A DNA stretch of 64,000 nt, from NCBI RefSeq assembly GCF_002216145.1, contig NZ_CP022278.1:744001-808000 (forward strand), in the 5' to 3' direction. Below the pieces are notes generated by a model. That model worked only from the letters and a program-made list of their open reading frames with translations. It did no database searches and was not told where the DNA came from. Source of the stretch: Neisseria chenwenguii (GTDB lineage Bacteria > Pseudomonadota > Gammaproteobacteria > Burkholderiales > Neisseriaceae). Made by a program: the position numbers and the translations under genes. This document shows positions 15,476 through 25,600 of the stretch, piece after piece (position 1 is the stretch's first letter; every line of letters starts with the position of its first letter).

Positions 15476-15976
15476 ATGACCGACCAAACACACCCGCTCA
15501 AGCAGGCATTCCGCGATGCCATGGCTTCCAACGCCGCCGGCGTGCACGTCATCACCACCGACGGTGCCGCCGGCCGTTACGGCATCACCATGACCGCCGT
15601 TACGCCCGTGACCGACGAGCCGCCGACCGTCATGCTCTGCATCAACCGCGAATCCGCCATCATTCCGATTCTGCTGGCCAACCGCAGCCTCTGCATCAAT
15701 ACACTTTCAGACGGCCAACAGGACATCGCCGAACACTTCGCCGGCCTGACCGACCTCTCGCCCGAAGAGCGTTTCGAATACCACATCTGGCTGCGCGGCC
15801 AAAACGGCCAGCTCGAAGTGGAAGGTGCGTTGGCACACTTACACGGCAGCATCACCGCGCAACAGGAAATCGGCACGCATTATGTTTTTTTCGTCGCCCT
15901 CGACGAAATCAAAAACCACAGCCAAACCGACCCTGCCCTGCTCTATTTCCGCAGGTCATTCAAATCGCTGGCGTAG
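15476..15976 (+). CDS. hpaC: Flavin reductase, HpaC-like (4-hydroxyphenylacetate 3-monooxygenase reductase component)
   Basis: A 166-residue flavin reductase-like domain protein. The pattern FRDAMASNAAGVHVITTDGAAGRYGITMTAV (in two parts), followed by PPTVMLCINRES, LCINTLSDGQQDIAEHFAG and IGTHYVFFVALDEI, matches HpaC. HpaC uses NADH to reduce FAD or FMN for a partner monooxygenase (HpaB). No hpaB gene is present here, so the partner is elsewhere or the reductase has another role. The gene is 7 bp behind farR, so a FarR-type sensor and a flavin reductase are probably co-expressed. Confidence 0.88.
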   Translation: MTDQTHPLKQAFRDAMASNAAGVHVITTDGAAGRYGITMTAVTPVTDEPPTVMLCINRESAIIPILLANRSLCINTLSDGQQDIAEHFAGLTDLSPEERFEYHIWLRGQNGQLEVEGALAHLHGSITAQQEIGTHYVFFVALDEIKNHSQTDPALLYFRRSFKSLA

Positions 15977-16001
15977 CGCGGTTTGCGTTCAATCAAACAT
16001 T

Positions 16002-16062
16002 AAGGCCGTCTGAAAACCCGATCATTGCCAAGCAACATCGAAGTTTTCAGACGGCCTTTTAT
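16002..16062. terminator. Inverted AG-DUS pair after hpaC
   Basis: AAGGCCGTCTGAAAAC and GTTTTCAGACGGCCTT with a loop of about 30 bases, between convergent hpaC and the META-domain lipoprotein gene. Confidence 0.65.
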
Positions 16063-16089
16063 GTGCCTGAGTTTTACCGGATTACGCGC

Positions 16090-16566
16090 TTAATTGCGGC
16101 GCGCGTCGGCCAGATAAAACGGCTCGCCCGCCGCCGAACGGCTCATCGGGCGCTCGTTTGACAAACGCTTGCCCTGAATCACCACACTACCCTGATCGTC
16201 GAGCAGATCCAGACGGCCGTCTCTCAAACGGTAGCTGCGCACGCTTTGGAACAGGCCGGCAAAATTTTTCTCCAACATTTTGTCCTTACACACACCCTGC
16301 GTTGTCAGCACGCCAAACGTCAGGTTTTTACCCTCCGCCGCATACTCGCCGAAAACCTTGTTGCACTCGCTCACCGCCTTAAAACCCTTGTCGGTCGTAT
16401 TGATGGTAAACACCGCATTCGGGTCGGTCGGCAACGAACCGCCGATGGCGTTCACACGCCAGGCGCCCTGAAACTCAGGCGCATGGTTGCCCTGCACTTT
16501 CGACGGATAAACAATCGGAAAACAGGCCGATAAAATCAAAGGAAACAGAATTGCGATTTTTTTCAT
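16090..16566 (-). CDS. META-domain (HslJ-like) lipoprotein
   Basis: A 158-residue precursor. The leader MKKIAILFPLILSAC has a lipobox (LSAC), giving lipidation at Cys15. The mature domain follows the META/HslJ pattern: FQGAWRVNAIGG, AVFTINTTDKGFKAVSECNKVFGEYAAEG with a conserved Cys, LTFGVLTTQGVC, then the C-terminal RLRDGRLDLLDDQG. Relatives include E. coli HslJ (heat-inducible, linked to novobiocin resistance) and surface proteins of unknown role. It is predicted to sit in the outer-membrane inner leaflet facing the periplasm. The 299 bp upstream (16567-16865) hold no other gene I can support. Confidence 0.8.
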   Translation of the reverse strand: MKKIAILFPLILSACFPIVYPSKVQGNHAPEFQGAWRVNAIGGSLPTDPNAVFTINTTDKGFKAVSECNKVFGEYAAEGKNLTFGVLTTQGVCKDKMLEKNFAGLFQSVRSYRLRDGRLDLLDDQGSVVIQGKRLSNERPMSRSAAGEPFYLADARRN

Positions 16567-16850
16567 TTTTGTACTTTCTTCAAAAAAAGACAGTTAAAAA
16601 TGACGCATCCCAGCAATGCAAAATCGTTATAAATATTACATCGAACTATACCAAAGCCATTAAATGCCGTTTGGTTTTTATAACAATAGGATAAAAATCG
16701 CGATAAGCTGTTCCTTTTCCCCGAAAAAACCGCCAAAATCCTGCAAAAAGCAACAATTTCCCCACAAACAATAGCCCAAACAACAACCACCCCGTTCACC
16801 ACCGCTGCTTGCCCGCACCCCGCAACGACTATACAATCCCCAGCGTTTAA

Positions 16851-17561
<711 letters not shown>

Positions 17562-17586
17562 AGTGCCGCATTCCCGAATAAAACAA

Positions 17587-17615
17587 ATGCCGTCTGAAAA
17601 AAGTTCAGACGGCAT
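17587..17615. terminator. Inverted AT-DUS hairpin after murU
   Basis: ATGCCGTCTGAA and TTCAGACGGCAT with a short loop, followed by a T run. Confidence 0.75.
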
Positions 17616-17911
17616 TTTTATGTTTTAAAGGAACTATAAACGCTTGCACAACTTGGAACAGCCGGCCGCAGCCATAGACCGAGACCGTTGAAAAATAAGA
17701 ATGGCTGTCTGATACTTCGCGACTACGCTCAGCACCAAAACTTCACGGACATCATTCCCGCCTGCGGGAATGACGTCGGTTGAAAGATTAACCGTTTCAA
17801 ACGGCATCCGAGCGGACATTCTTTATTTTTGCAAAGGCCCCAGGCCGTCTGAAAAAACCCAAAAAGCCCGACGTTTCCATCAGGCTTTTTTTCCAATCAA
17901 CCAAACAGCGT
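17616..17911. other. Intergenic repeat patch with dRS3-like palindrome (17754-17771)
   Basis: No gene seen. It contains ATTCCCGCCTGCGGGAAT (dRS3-like) followed by GACGTCGGTTGAAAGATTAACCGTTTCAAACGGC, the same flanking context as the repeat patches at 10611-10700 and 51520-51660. Near 17861-17892, AAAAAGCC/GGCTTTTT makes a minus-strand terminator for the OmpA-family gene. Confidence 0.5.
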
Positions 17912-18568
17912 TTATTCCAACACCACTTCCACGCGGCGGGCCGCGGCGTCGGCACCCGATCCTTCGCTGTCGGTCGGTTTGCGCAACTCGATTTGCGCTT
18001 CTTCCACGCCGAATCCCATCAGCGCGTTTTTCACGGCCATCGCGCGTTTTTTCGACAGTTCTTTGTTTACCGCCTGATTGCCGGTTTTATCGTGGAAACC
18101 GGATACCACGGCTTTCTTGCCCGCTTTCACGCCGGCCAAAACGTCTTTCAGCGCTTCTTGTGCGCCCTCGGCCAGTTCGGCTTTACCGCTGGCGAAATAG
18201 AATTTCACCACGCCGTTTTCCACCACCACGGCCGCATTGTCGCCGACCGCCGCAGACGCGCCGGCAGCGGATGCTTCAACGGGGCTGACATCGGCAGGCG
18301 CAACCGTTTCCAATGCGCCGGCGGAAGCCGCAGAGGCCGCAGCCGCTTCGGCCGACATGGCTTCGACAACCGCTGCTTCGGAAGCAGCCGCCGACGCCTC
18401 CGCCGCTACTGCGGTCTCGGCTCCGCCGTTGTTTGACAAACCTTCGATTTTGCCGGTTTCCCAGCCCCAAACCGAAAAAAACAGCGTTGCCGCAGCCGCC
18501 AAACCAACCGCCGCGCCCACCAGCCACAAACCGATGCGTTGTTCTTTGTTATCGTCTTGATCCGACAT
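17912..18568 (-). CDS. OmpA-family protein with N-terminal membrane anchor and Ala/Glu-rich linker
   Basis: A 218-residue protein. Residues 1-10 are polar cytoplasmic, and about 11-34 form one membrane helix (IGLWLVGAAVGLAAAATLFF). A low-complexity Ala/Glu/Val linker follows (about 45-115), then a C-terminal OmpA/MotB peptidoglycan-binding domain (VVKFYFASGKAELAEGAQEALKDV, FHDKTGNQAVNKELSKKRAMAVKNAL, ELRKPTDSEGSGADAAARRVEVVLE, given in parts). The start at 18568 is preceded by AGGAGACGCGAA. It likely tethers the inner membrane to peptidoglycan across the periplasm. The linker length and composition are unusual and repetitive. Confidence 0.82.
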   Translation of the reverse strand: MSDQDDNKEQRIGLWLVGAAVGLAAAATLFFSVWGWETGKIEGLSNNGGAETAVAAEASAAASEAAVVEAMSAEAAAASAASAGALETVAPADVSPVEASAAGASAAVGDNAAVVVENGVVKFYFASGKAELAEGAQEALKDVLAGVKAGKKAVVSGFHDKTGNQAVNKELSKKRAMAVKNALMGFGVEEAQIELRKPTDSEGSGADAAARRVEVVLE

Positions 18569-18727
18569 TTCGCGTCTCCTCAAAAAATGGAACGAATTTA
18601 AAAATCTGTCTTTATTATACATAAAAACGGCCTGCTGCTGTCATGCGGCAACATCAGGCAGGAAACTGTTCAAAGCCTCATCAAAACAGTAAAATACGCT
18701 TTTTTACCTATTCAAGCGGATCCCGCC

Positions 18728-19639
18728 ATGCTGACCTTCCAACAAATCATCTTCAAACTGCAAACCTTCTGGGCCGAACGCGGCTGCACCCTCATCCAAC
18801 CCTTCGACATGGAAGTCGGCGCCGGCACCTCCCACCCCGCCACCTGCCTGCGCGCGCTCGGCCCCGAGCCGTGGTATGCCGCCTATGTGCAGCCCAGCCG
18901 CCGCCCCAAAGACGGCCGCTACGGCGACAACCCCAACCGCCTGCAACATTATTACCAGTTCCAAGTCGCCCTCAAACCCGCGCCTGCCGACATTCAGGAT
19001 TTATACCTTGATTCCCTGCGCGAGTTGGGCATCGATCCGAAAGTGCACGACATCCGTTTCGTCGAAGACGACTGGGAAAACCCCACCCTCGGCGCCTGGG
19101 GCTTGGGCTGGGAAGTATGGCTCAACGGCATGGAAGTGACCCAGTTTACCTATTTCCAGCAGGTCGGCGGCATCGACTGCTCGCCCGTACTCGGTGAAAT
19201 TACCTACGGCATCGAACGCCTCGCCATGTATCTGCAAGGCGTTGAAAATGTTTACGATTTGGTATGGTCTTACACGCCAGACGGCCAAGCCGTCAGCTAC
19301 GGTGACGTGTATCATCAAAACGAAGTTGAACAGTCCACCTACAACTTCGAATACAGCGACGCCGAATGGCTGCTGCGCCAGTTCGACGACTACGAAGCCC
19401 AAGCCAAGCGCCTGCTGGAAGTCGAAGACACAAGCCTTGCCCTGCCCGCCTACGAACTCGTGCTCAAAGCCGGCCACACCTTCAACCTGCTCGACGCCCG
19501 CGGCGCGATTTCCGTTACCGAACGCGCCACCTACATCGGCCGCATCCGCGCGCTCAGCCGCATCGTCGCGCAGAAATTCGTCGAAAGCCGCGAGCAACTC
19601 GGGTTCCCGCTGATTAAAAACAAAGCAAAAGCAGCCTGA
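18728..19639 (+). CDS. glyQ: Glycyl-tRNA synthetase alpha subunit
   Basis: The alpha subunit carries the class II catalytic core of the alpha2beta2 bacterial GlyRS. The 303-residue protein shows [74 protein letters not shown] (in parts) and [23 protein letters not shown], all standard. glyQ and glyS are normally adjacent. Here they are 8.1 kb apart, with a broken Fic gene, msbA, a large glycosyltransferase, an IS remnant and a toxin-antitoxin pair between them. Confidence 0.97.
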   Translation: MLTFQQIIFKLQTFWAERGCTLIQPFDMEVGAGTSHPATCLRALGPEPWYAAYVQPSRRPKDGRYGDNPNRLQHYYQFQVALKPAPADIQDLYLDSLRELGIDPKVHDIRFVEDDWENPTLGAWGLGWEVWLNGMEVTQFTYFQQVGGIDCSPVLGEITYGIERLAMYLQGVENVYDLVWSYTPDGQAVSYGDVYHQNEVEQSTYNFEYSDAEWLLRQFDDYEAQAKRLLEVEDTSLALPAYELVLKAGHTFNLLDARGAISVTERATYIGRIRALSRIVAQKFVESREQLGFPLIKNKAKAA

Positions 19640-19691
19640 CGGTTTTTCAGACGGCCTGAAAAACCATACAGGCCGTCTGAAAGAAAATGAT

Positions 19692-20688
19692 ATGAACAAC
19701 AATCCGATTGAAACCTACCAAACCGCCGACGGACAAACGCAGGTCGGTGTGCGCTTCGAACAGGAAACCGTGTGGCTGTCGCAGGCGCAGATGGCGCAGT
19801 TGTTTGACACTAGCTCAGACAACGTCAGTCTGCATTTGAAAAATATTTTTGCCGAAGCCGAATTAGATGAACAGGCAACTACCGAGGGTTTCTCGGCAGT
19901 TCGTTTGGAAGGCACACGCAAAGTCACGCGCCGGCTGAAACACTACAATCTAGATTCAGTGATTTCAGTGGGTTATCGTGTCAAATCCAAATATGCGACC
20001 CAGTTTCGCATTTGGGCAACCGGCCGTCTGAAAAACTACCTGCTCAAAGGCTACGCCCTCAACCAAAAACGCCTGCGGCAAAACGCCGCCGAGTTGGAAC
20101 AGGCGCTTGCCCTGATTCAGAAAACCGCCGCCTCGCCCGAGCCGACCGTTGAAAGCGGGCGCGGGTTGGTGGACATCGTCAGCCGCTATGCACAAACCTT
20201 TTTGTGGCTGCAACAATACGACGAAGGCTTGTTGAGCGAACCCAAAGCCCAAACCGGCGGCGTATTGCCGAGTGTTGAAGAAGCCCGCGCCGCGCTGGCC
20301 GATTTCAAACAGCAGCTTACCGCCCACGGCGAAGCCACCGATTTGTTCGTCCTCGAACGCGACAACGGCCTCGCCGCCCTACTCGGCAATCTGGAACAAA
20401 CCGTTTTCGGCAAACCGGCATACCCGAGCATCGAGAGCAAAGCTGCGCATTTACTTACTGTATTTCGTCGTCAAAAACCATCCGTTTTCAGACGGCAACA
20501 AGCGCAGCGGCGCGTTTTTATTCGTTGATTCTCTGTACCGAAACCGGCGCCTGTTCAACCCGCACGGCCAAGCCGTCATCAACGACACCGGCTTGGCCGC
20601 CCTGACCCCGTTGGTCGCCGAATCCGACCCGAAATAAAAAGAAACGCTCATCCGCCTGATGATGCACATGCTGCAACAGGCCGTCTGA
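19692..20688 (+). pseudogene. RhuM/Fic-type protein, broken by a 4-bp duplication and a nonsense codon
   Basis: The first 250 codons encode an RhuM-family N-terminus (GVRFEQETVWLSQAQMAQLFD, SSDNVSLHLKNIF, YRVKSKYATQFRIWATGRLKNYLLKGYALN in parts). The downstream part is a Fic/DOC domain with NHPFSDGNKRSGAFLF, the HPFxDGNKRxG AMPylation motif. The reading breaks at 20451-20458, where TTAC is tandemly duplicated: one copy restores KAAHLLYFVVKNHPF. In the restored frame a TAA at about 20635 interrupts before the likely original C-terminus KETLIRLMMHMLQQAV, which ends in a DUS-derived TGA at 20686-20688. Fic enzymes usually transfer AMP to target proteins. Two lesions make this a pseudogene unless the 4-bp unit varies. 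Confidence 0.8.
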
Positions 20689-20764
20689 AAACCCAAAACA
20701 CCCACCGCAGAATTTTTTCAGACGGCCTACCCAAAGCCTGTCCGAACCCGCCACGGAACTACCA

Positions 20765-22615
20765 ATGATAGAAAAACTCACCTTCGGCCTCTTCAGCAAA
20801 GAAGACACCAAAAGTTTTATGCGGCTGATGGCCTACGTCAAGCCGTACAAAGCCCGCATCATCTGGGCGTTGCTGGCGATTGTCGGCGTAGCCGCCACCG
20901 AAAGCTATCTTGCCGCCTTTATCGCGCCGCTGGTGAATCAGGGTTTCGCGCTGCCGCAAGCCGCACCGCAGGCGGGAGACATGACGACGATTGCCGGAAA
21001 AATCGGCTACATCAAAGATTCCATGAACCACATGATTTGGGGCACGGAAAACAAAGTTTGGGTGGTTCCGCTGTTTTTTATCACGCTGATTGTCATCCGC
21101 GGCATCTGCCGTTTTGCCAGCACTTATCTGATGACTTGGGTCAGCGTCGTCGCCACCGCCAACCTGCGCCGCGATTTGTTTACCAAAATGCTCGGGCTGT
21201 CTTCGCAAACCATGCAGAGCGAAACCGCCGGTGCGATTGCCAACCGTTTCGTGATGCAGGCCAACGCCTCCATCAGCAACGCCTCCAACGTCTTCATTAC
21301 CCTTACCCGCGATACGCTGACCGTTATCGGCTTGGTTTGCGTTTTACTTTACCTCAACTGGCAGCTCTGTCTGGTTGTTCTGCTGATGTTTCCTGCGCTT
21401 TCATGGCTGTCGCGCTACTATAAAGGGCGCATGAAAGACATTCTGTTCCAATCCCAAGCCGGGATTGCCGAAATCAACAACATGGTCAACGAAACCCATG
21501 CCGGCCAGCGCGTCATCAAAATGTTCAACGGCTATGCGACCGCCGAGAAAAAATACGGCTTTATCGACGACCAACTCGTGCGCGTCAGCAAAAAAATCAC
21601 CCAAGCCAGCGCCATGCGCTCGCCGTTCAGCGAACTGATTGCCTCCATCGCACTGGCCGTCGTGATTTTCGTCGCCCTGTGGCAAAGCCAGAAAGGCGTG
21701 ACCACCATCGGCGAATTTATGGCCTTTATCGTCGCCATGCTGCAAATCGTCAGCCCGATTAAAAACCTTTCCAACATCAGTATCCCCATGCAGGGCATGT
21801 TTCTCGCCTCCGACGACATCTGCGGCTTCCTCGACATCCCCAACGAAACCGACAACGGCACCCAAACCATTGAGCGCGCGCAAGGCCGTCTTAAATTCGA
21901 CCACATCGATGTGCAATACAACGCCGAAAGCCGCAAAGCCCTCGACAACTTCAACCTCACCATCAACCCCGGTGAAAAAGTCGCCTTCGTCGGCCGTTCC
22001 GGCAGCGGCAAAACCACCGCCGTCAATCTGTTACCCCGCTTCATCAACCCCAGCGCAGGCCATATCTATCTCGACAACATCGAAATCCGCGACCTTACGC
22101 TGAAAAGCCTGCGCAGCCAGTTTGCGCTCGTTTCCCAAGACGTATTTTTGTTTGACGACACCCTGTATAATAACGTCCATTACAGTCGCCCCGACGCCAC
22201 GCCCGCAGAAGTCGAAACCGCCCTCAAAGCCGCCAACCTGTGGGATTTTGTCCAAAGCAATCCGCAGGGTTGGGACATGCCCATCGGCGCCAACGGCAGC
22301 CAGCTTTCAGGCGGCCAGCGCCAGCGCGTATCCATCGCCCGCGCCATCCTGAAAGACGCGCCGATACTGCTTCTCGACGAAGCCACCAGCGCGCTCGACA
22401 ACGAGTCCGAACGCCTCGTCCAACAAGCCCTCGAGCGCCTGATGCAAAACCGCACCAGCATCATCGTCGCCCACCGCCTGACCACCATCGAAGAAGCCGA
22501 CCGCATCATCGTTATGGACGAAGGCAAAATCATCGAGCAAGGCACACACACCGAGCTGCTCGCCAAAGGCGGATACTATGCCGCGTTGCAGAACATGCCC
22601 AAGATTGGGCAGTAG
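20765..22615 (+). CDS. msbA: Lipid A export ABC transporter MsbA
   Basis: A 616-residue half-transporter. Residues about 1-335 are a six-helix type I exporter membrane domain. The C-terminal ATPase has Walker A VGRSGSGKTTAV, a Q-loop ALVSQDVFLFDDT, signature LSGGQRQRVSIARAIL, Walker B ILLLDEATSALD and switch His in IIVAHRLTT. MsbA flips lipid A-core from the cytoplasmic to the periplasmic leaflet. It lies directly upstream of the large glycosyltransferase (73 bp gap with an inverted DUS pair at 22616-22650), so a role in surface-glycolipid assembly is likely shared. Family specificity rests on length and overall pattern plus this context. Confidence 0.88.
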   Translation: MIEKLTFGLFSKEDTKSFMRLMAYVKPYKARIIWALLAIVGVAATESYLAAFIAPLVNQGFALPQAAPQAGDMTTIAGKIGYIKDSMNHMIWGTENKVWVVPLFFITLIVIRGICRFASTYLMTWVSVVATANLRRDLFTKMLGLSSQTMQSETAGAIANRFVMQANASISNASNVFITLTRDTLTVIGLVCVLLYLNWQLCLVVLLMFPALSWLSRYYKGRMKDILFQSQAGIAEINNMVNETHAGQRVIKMFNGYATAEKKYGFIDDQLVRVSKKITQASAMRSPFSELIASIALAVVIFVALWQSQKGVTTIGEFMAFIVAMLQIVSPIKNLSNISIPMQGMFLASDDICGFLDIPNETDNGTQTIERAQGRLKFDHIDVQYNAESRKALDNFNLTINPGEKVAFVGRSGSGKTTAVNLLPRFINPSAGHIYLDNIEIRDLTLKSLRSQFALVSQDVFLFDDTLYNNVHYSRPDATPAEVETALKAANLWDFVQSNPQGWDMPIGANGSQLSGGQRQRVSIARAILKDAPILLLDEATSALDNESERLVQQALERLMQNRTSIIVAHRLTTIEEADRIIVMDEGKIIEQGTHTELLAKGGYYAALQNMPKIGQ

Positions 22616-22650
22616 TTTTCAGACGGCCTAAACCAACAGGCCGTCTGAAA
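22616..22650. terminator. Inverted DUS pair between msbA and the glycosyltransferase
   Basis: TTTCAGACGGCCT and AGGCCGTCTGAAA separated by about 9 bases; a potential attenuator within a same-strand pair. Confidence 0.6.
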
Positions 22651-22687
22651 AACAAAAACACAAGACCACCATCAGGAAAGGCTGCAC

Positions 22688-25600
22688 ATGACAACGACCC
22701 ACCCCCTCGTTTCCGTGATGATTCCCTACTACAACTGCAAAGACTACATCGTCGAAACCATCGAATCCGTCAGACAGCAGGCCTATCCCGACATTGAAAC
22801 CATCATCATTGACGACGGCTCCGATGCTGAAAATGCCGCCTTTTTAAAACAACTGCTGCAAAACCATCCCGACATCAAATATGCCGCGCAGCCCAACCAA
22901 GGTGTCTCCGCCGCACGCAACCATGCCGCGCGGCTGGCAAACGGCAAATATTTCCTTTTTCTCGATGCCGACGACGTCATCCTGCCCGAATATATTGCAA
23001 AAGCCGTTGAAATCTTAGAAACGCAACCGGACTGCAAACTGGTTTATCCGAAAGCCGAATACTTCGACGCACAAAGCGGAGCATGGGAGATCCCCCCTTA
23101 CGAAGGCTTCAAAAGCCTGCTTATGGGGAATAAATTTCCCTCCTCAATCTCATTCCACCGTGCAGCCGACTATGCCGCGTTAAACGGCTTTGACGAATTC
23201 CTCAACACCCACGAAGACTGGGATTACTGGATCCGTATGCTGGCAGACGGCGGCGAAGTGCAACAGATTCCCGAAATATTGTTCCGCTATCGGAAACGCA
23301 ACGACGGCTCCTCCCTTATCGACCAACTGATCCAAGACCAAGACTTAAACCGACGCGACTGGCAGCGCGTGTACGAAAAAAACCAAACAATCTTTATGCA
23401 GCACCAATTAGGCTATTGGGACTGCATCCAAACCATCAATCAAAAAATACAAGAGTTAGAAACAACCAAACAGCTATTACAGGAAAATATCATGTCTTTC
23501 GAGCAGCAAACCCAAGAATTGCAAGCCCTGCTGGGTAAGATTCTCCAACAATCCGAACAGTCTGCCAAACAGACCGAATCCTTACAACGGCAAATCGAAA
23601 CCTTGAGCAGTCATATCGAACAAAACGGAAAACTCCAAGAAAAACTGGCCTCATACGAGCAAAAGATCAAAACGTTGCAAGAACAGATTGACACCCTCAC
23701 GGGCGAAAAAAACACCCTTGCGCAAACCGCACAGAATCTGAATGCCACCCATGCCGACTTAGAGCGCCATATCGCTCAAGAAAACCAACGCCTGACCAAA
23801 TACAAAAGCCTGTGGACAGTCAAAGCATTCAAGCCGCTCGTCAAAACCGAACAGGCCATCAGCTCAGCCAACCGCTACCGCAAAAGCTTCCGTCTGCTGG
23901 TTAAAGAAAAAGGCAGCATCGGCAAGGCTTACCAGTATCTGCGTAAAACCTACAAACACACGCACTCTTTCAAAACGGTCAAACAGATTCTGAAATCCAT
24001 CGATAAAAACGAAGTGATTGCAGAAACCGCTCCCCAGCCTTTGCCTGAAATCTTCACGCAGGCGGTATCGCAAGCCGCAAATGAAACGCTTGCGCTCAAA
24101 GTCGCCATCATTGCCGAAATGAGTATTCCGCAATGCAAAAAATACCGCGTGACCCAAAAACAAGAAATGCTGCAAGAATTGGGTATTCCCTGCTCGGTAA
24201 CATCATGGACGGACTACGAAGAAGCCAAAAAACAGATTTCTTTGGCAAGCGTGGTGATTTTTTACCGTGTACCGGATTTCGACAGTGTGATGTCATTGAT
24301 TGACGAATGCCGCCGTCTGAAAATCAAAACCTTTTGGGACGTTGACGACTTGATTTTTGACGAAGCCATTCTGCAAACCAGCAGCACAATCAATTCGTTA
24401 GACAAGCAAGAACGAGACGGTGTGATTAACGGTGCCAAACTTTACCGCAAAGCCATGCTTGCCTGCGACGAAGGCATCGCCTCGACATCAGGGCTGGCTC
24501 AATCTATGCGTGATGCAGGTTTGAAAACCGTCCATATCATTGAAAATGCGCTGGATACCGAGACCTTGAAAACCGCTCAGGAAATCAACAGCAAAACCCG
24601 TCATTCAGACGGCCTCATCCGTATTATCTACGGCTCGGGAACCAAAACCCATAATGTCGATTTTATGGAAGCGGCACCTGCTTTAGCTGAAACCCTGAAA
24701 AAATACCCGAATGTACGGTTCCGCTATATCGGTTTTTTGGAACTGCCCGATTATTTCAACAACGTAAAAGGACAAATCGAGCATATCCCGTTTTGCAGTT
24801 ACACCGAATACCTGTCGCATTTGGCGGAATGCGACATCAGTATCGCACCTTTGGAAAACTTTATTTTCAATGATGCCAAAAGCAATATTAAATATATTGA
24901 AGCCTCCATTACCAAACTGGCCTCCGTATGCTCGCCGCGCGCCGCATTTGCCGACGTAATCGAAAACGGAAAAACCGCATTTTTGGCCGACAGCAAACAA
25001 GAATGGGCGAATGCCTTTGCTGCCTTAATCGAAGATGCGCAGCTGCGCCAAAACATGGCAGATGCTGCTTATGAAAACGTTACCCGCCGTTATGCACCTG
25101 CCGAAATCGGCAGACATTTGGCTGAAGTCGTCCATGATTCTGCTTTCGATAACCAGCAAAGCAAAGTCTTAACTTTTAACGTTTACTATTATCCTCAATC
25201 ATTCGGTGGCGCAACCATTGTTGCCGAGCAGTTAAACAAACTGTTGGCAGAAGACGGCAAACGCAAGGTTTATGCCGTAACTACTTTACCGGTAACGCAT
25301 CATCTGAAACCATACAGCACCATCCGTTACGAATACAATCAGGTAACCGTATTCGGCGTAGCCGTACCGCCTGCCGATTCCGCAAGTTACGACAATCCCG
25401 ATTTCAGCAAAGCCGTGGCCGAAATCATCGAACTGGTTCAGCCCGATATTGCCCATATCCATTGCATTCAAGGTATTGGTGCAGGAATTGTCGATTTGTG
25501 CCGCAGCAAAAACATCAAAACAGCAGTTACCTTCCACGACGCATGGTGGATTTGTCCAAATCAGTTTATGCTTGACCACGGTCACTTCCGTGAAAATTGG

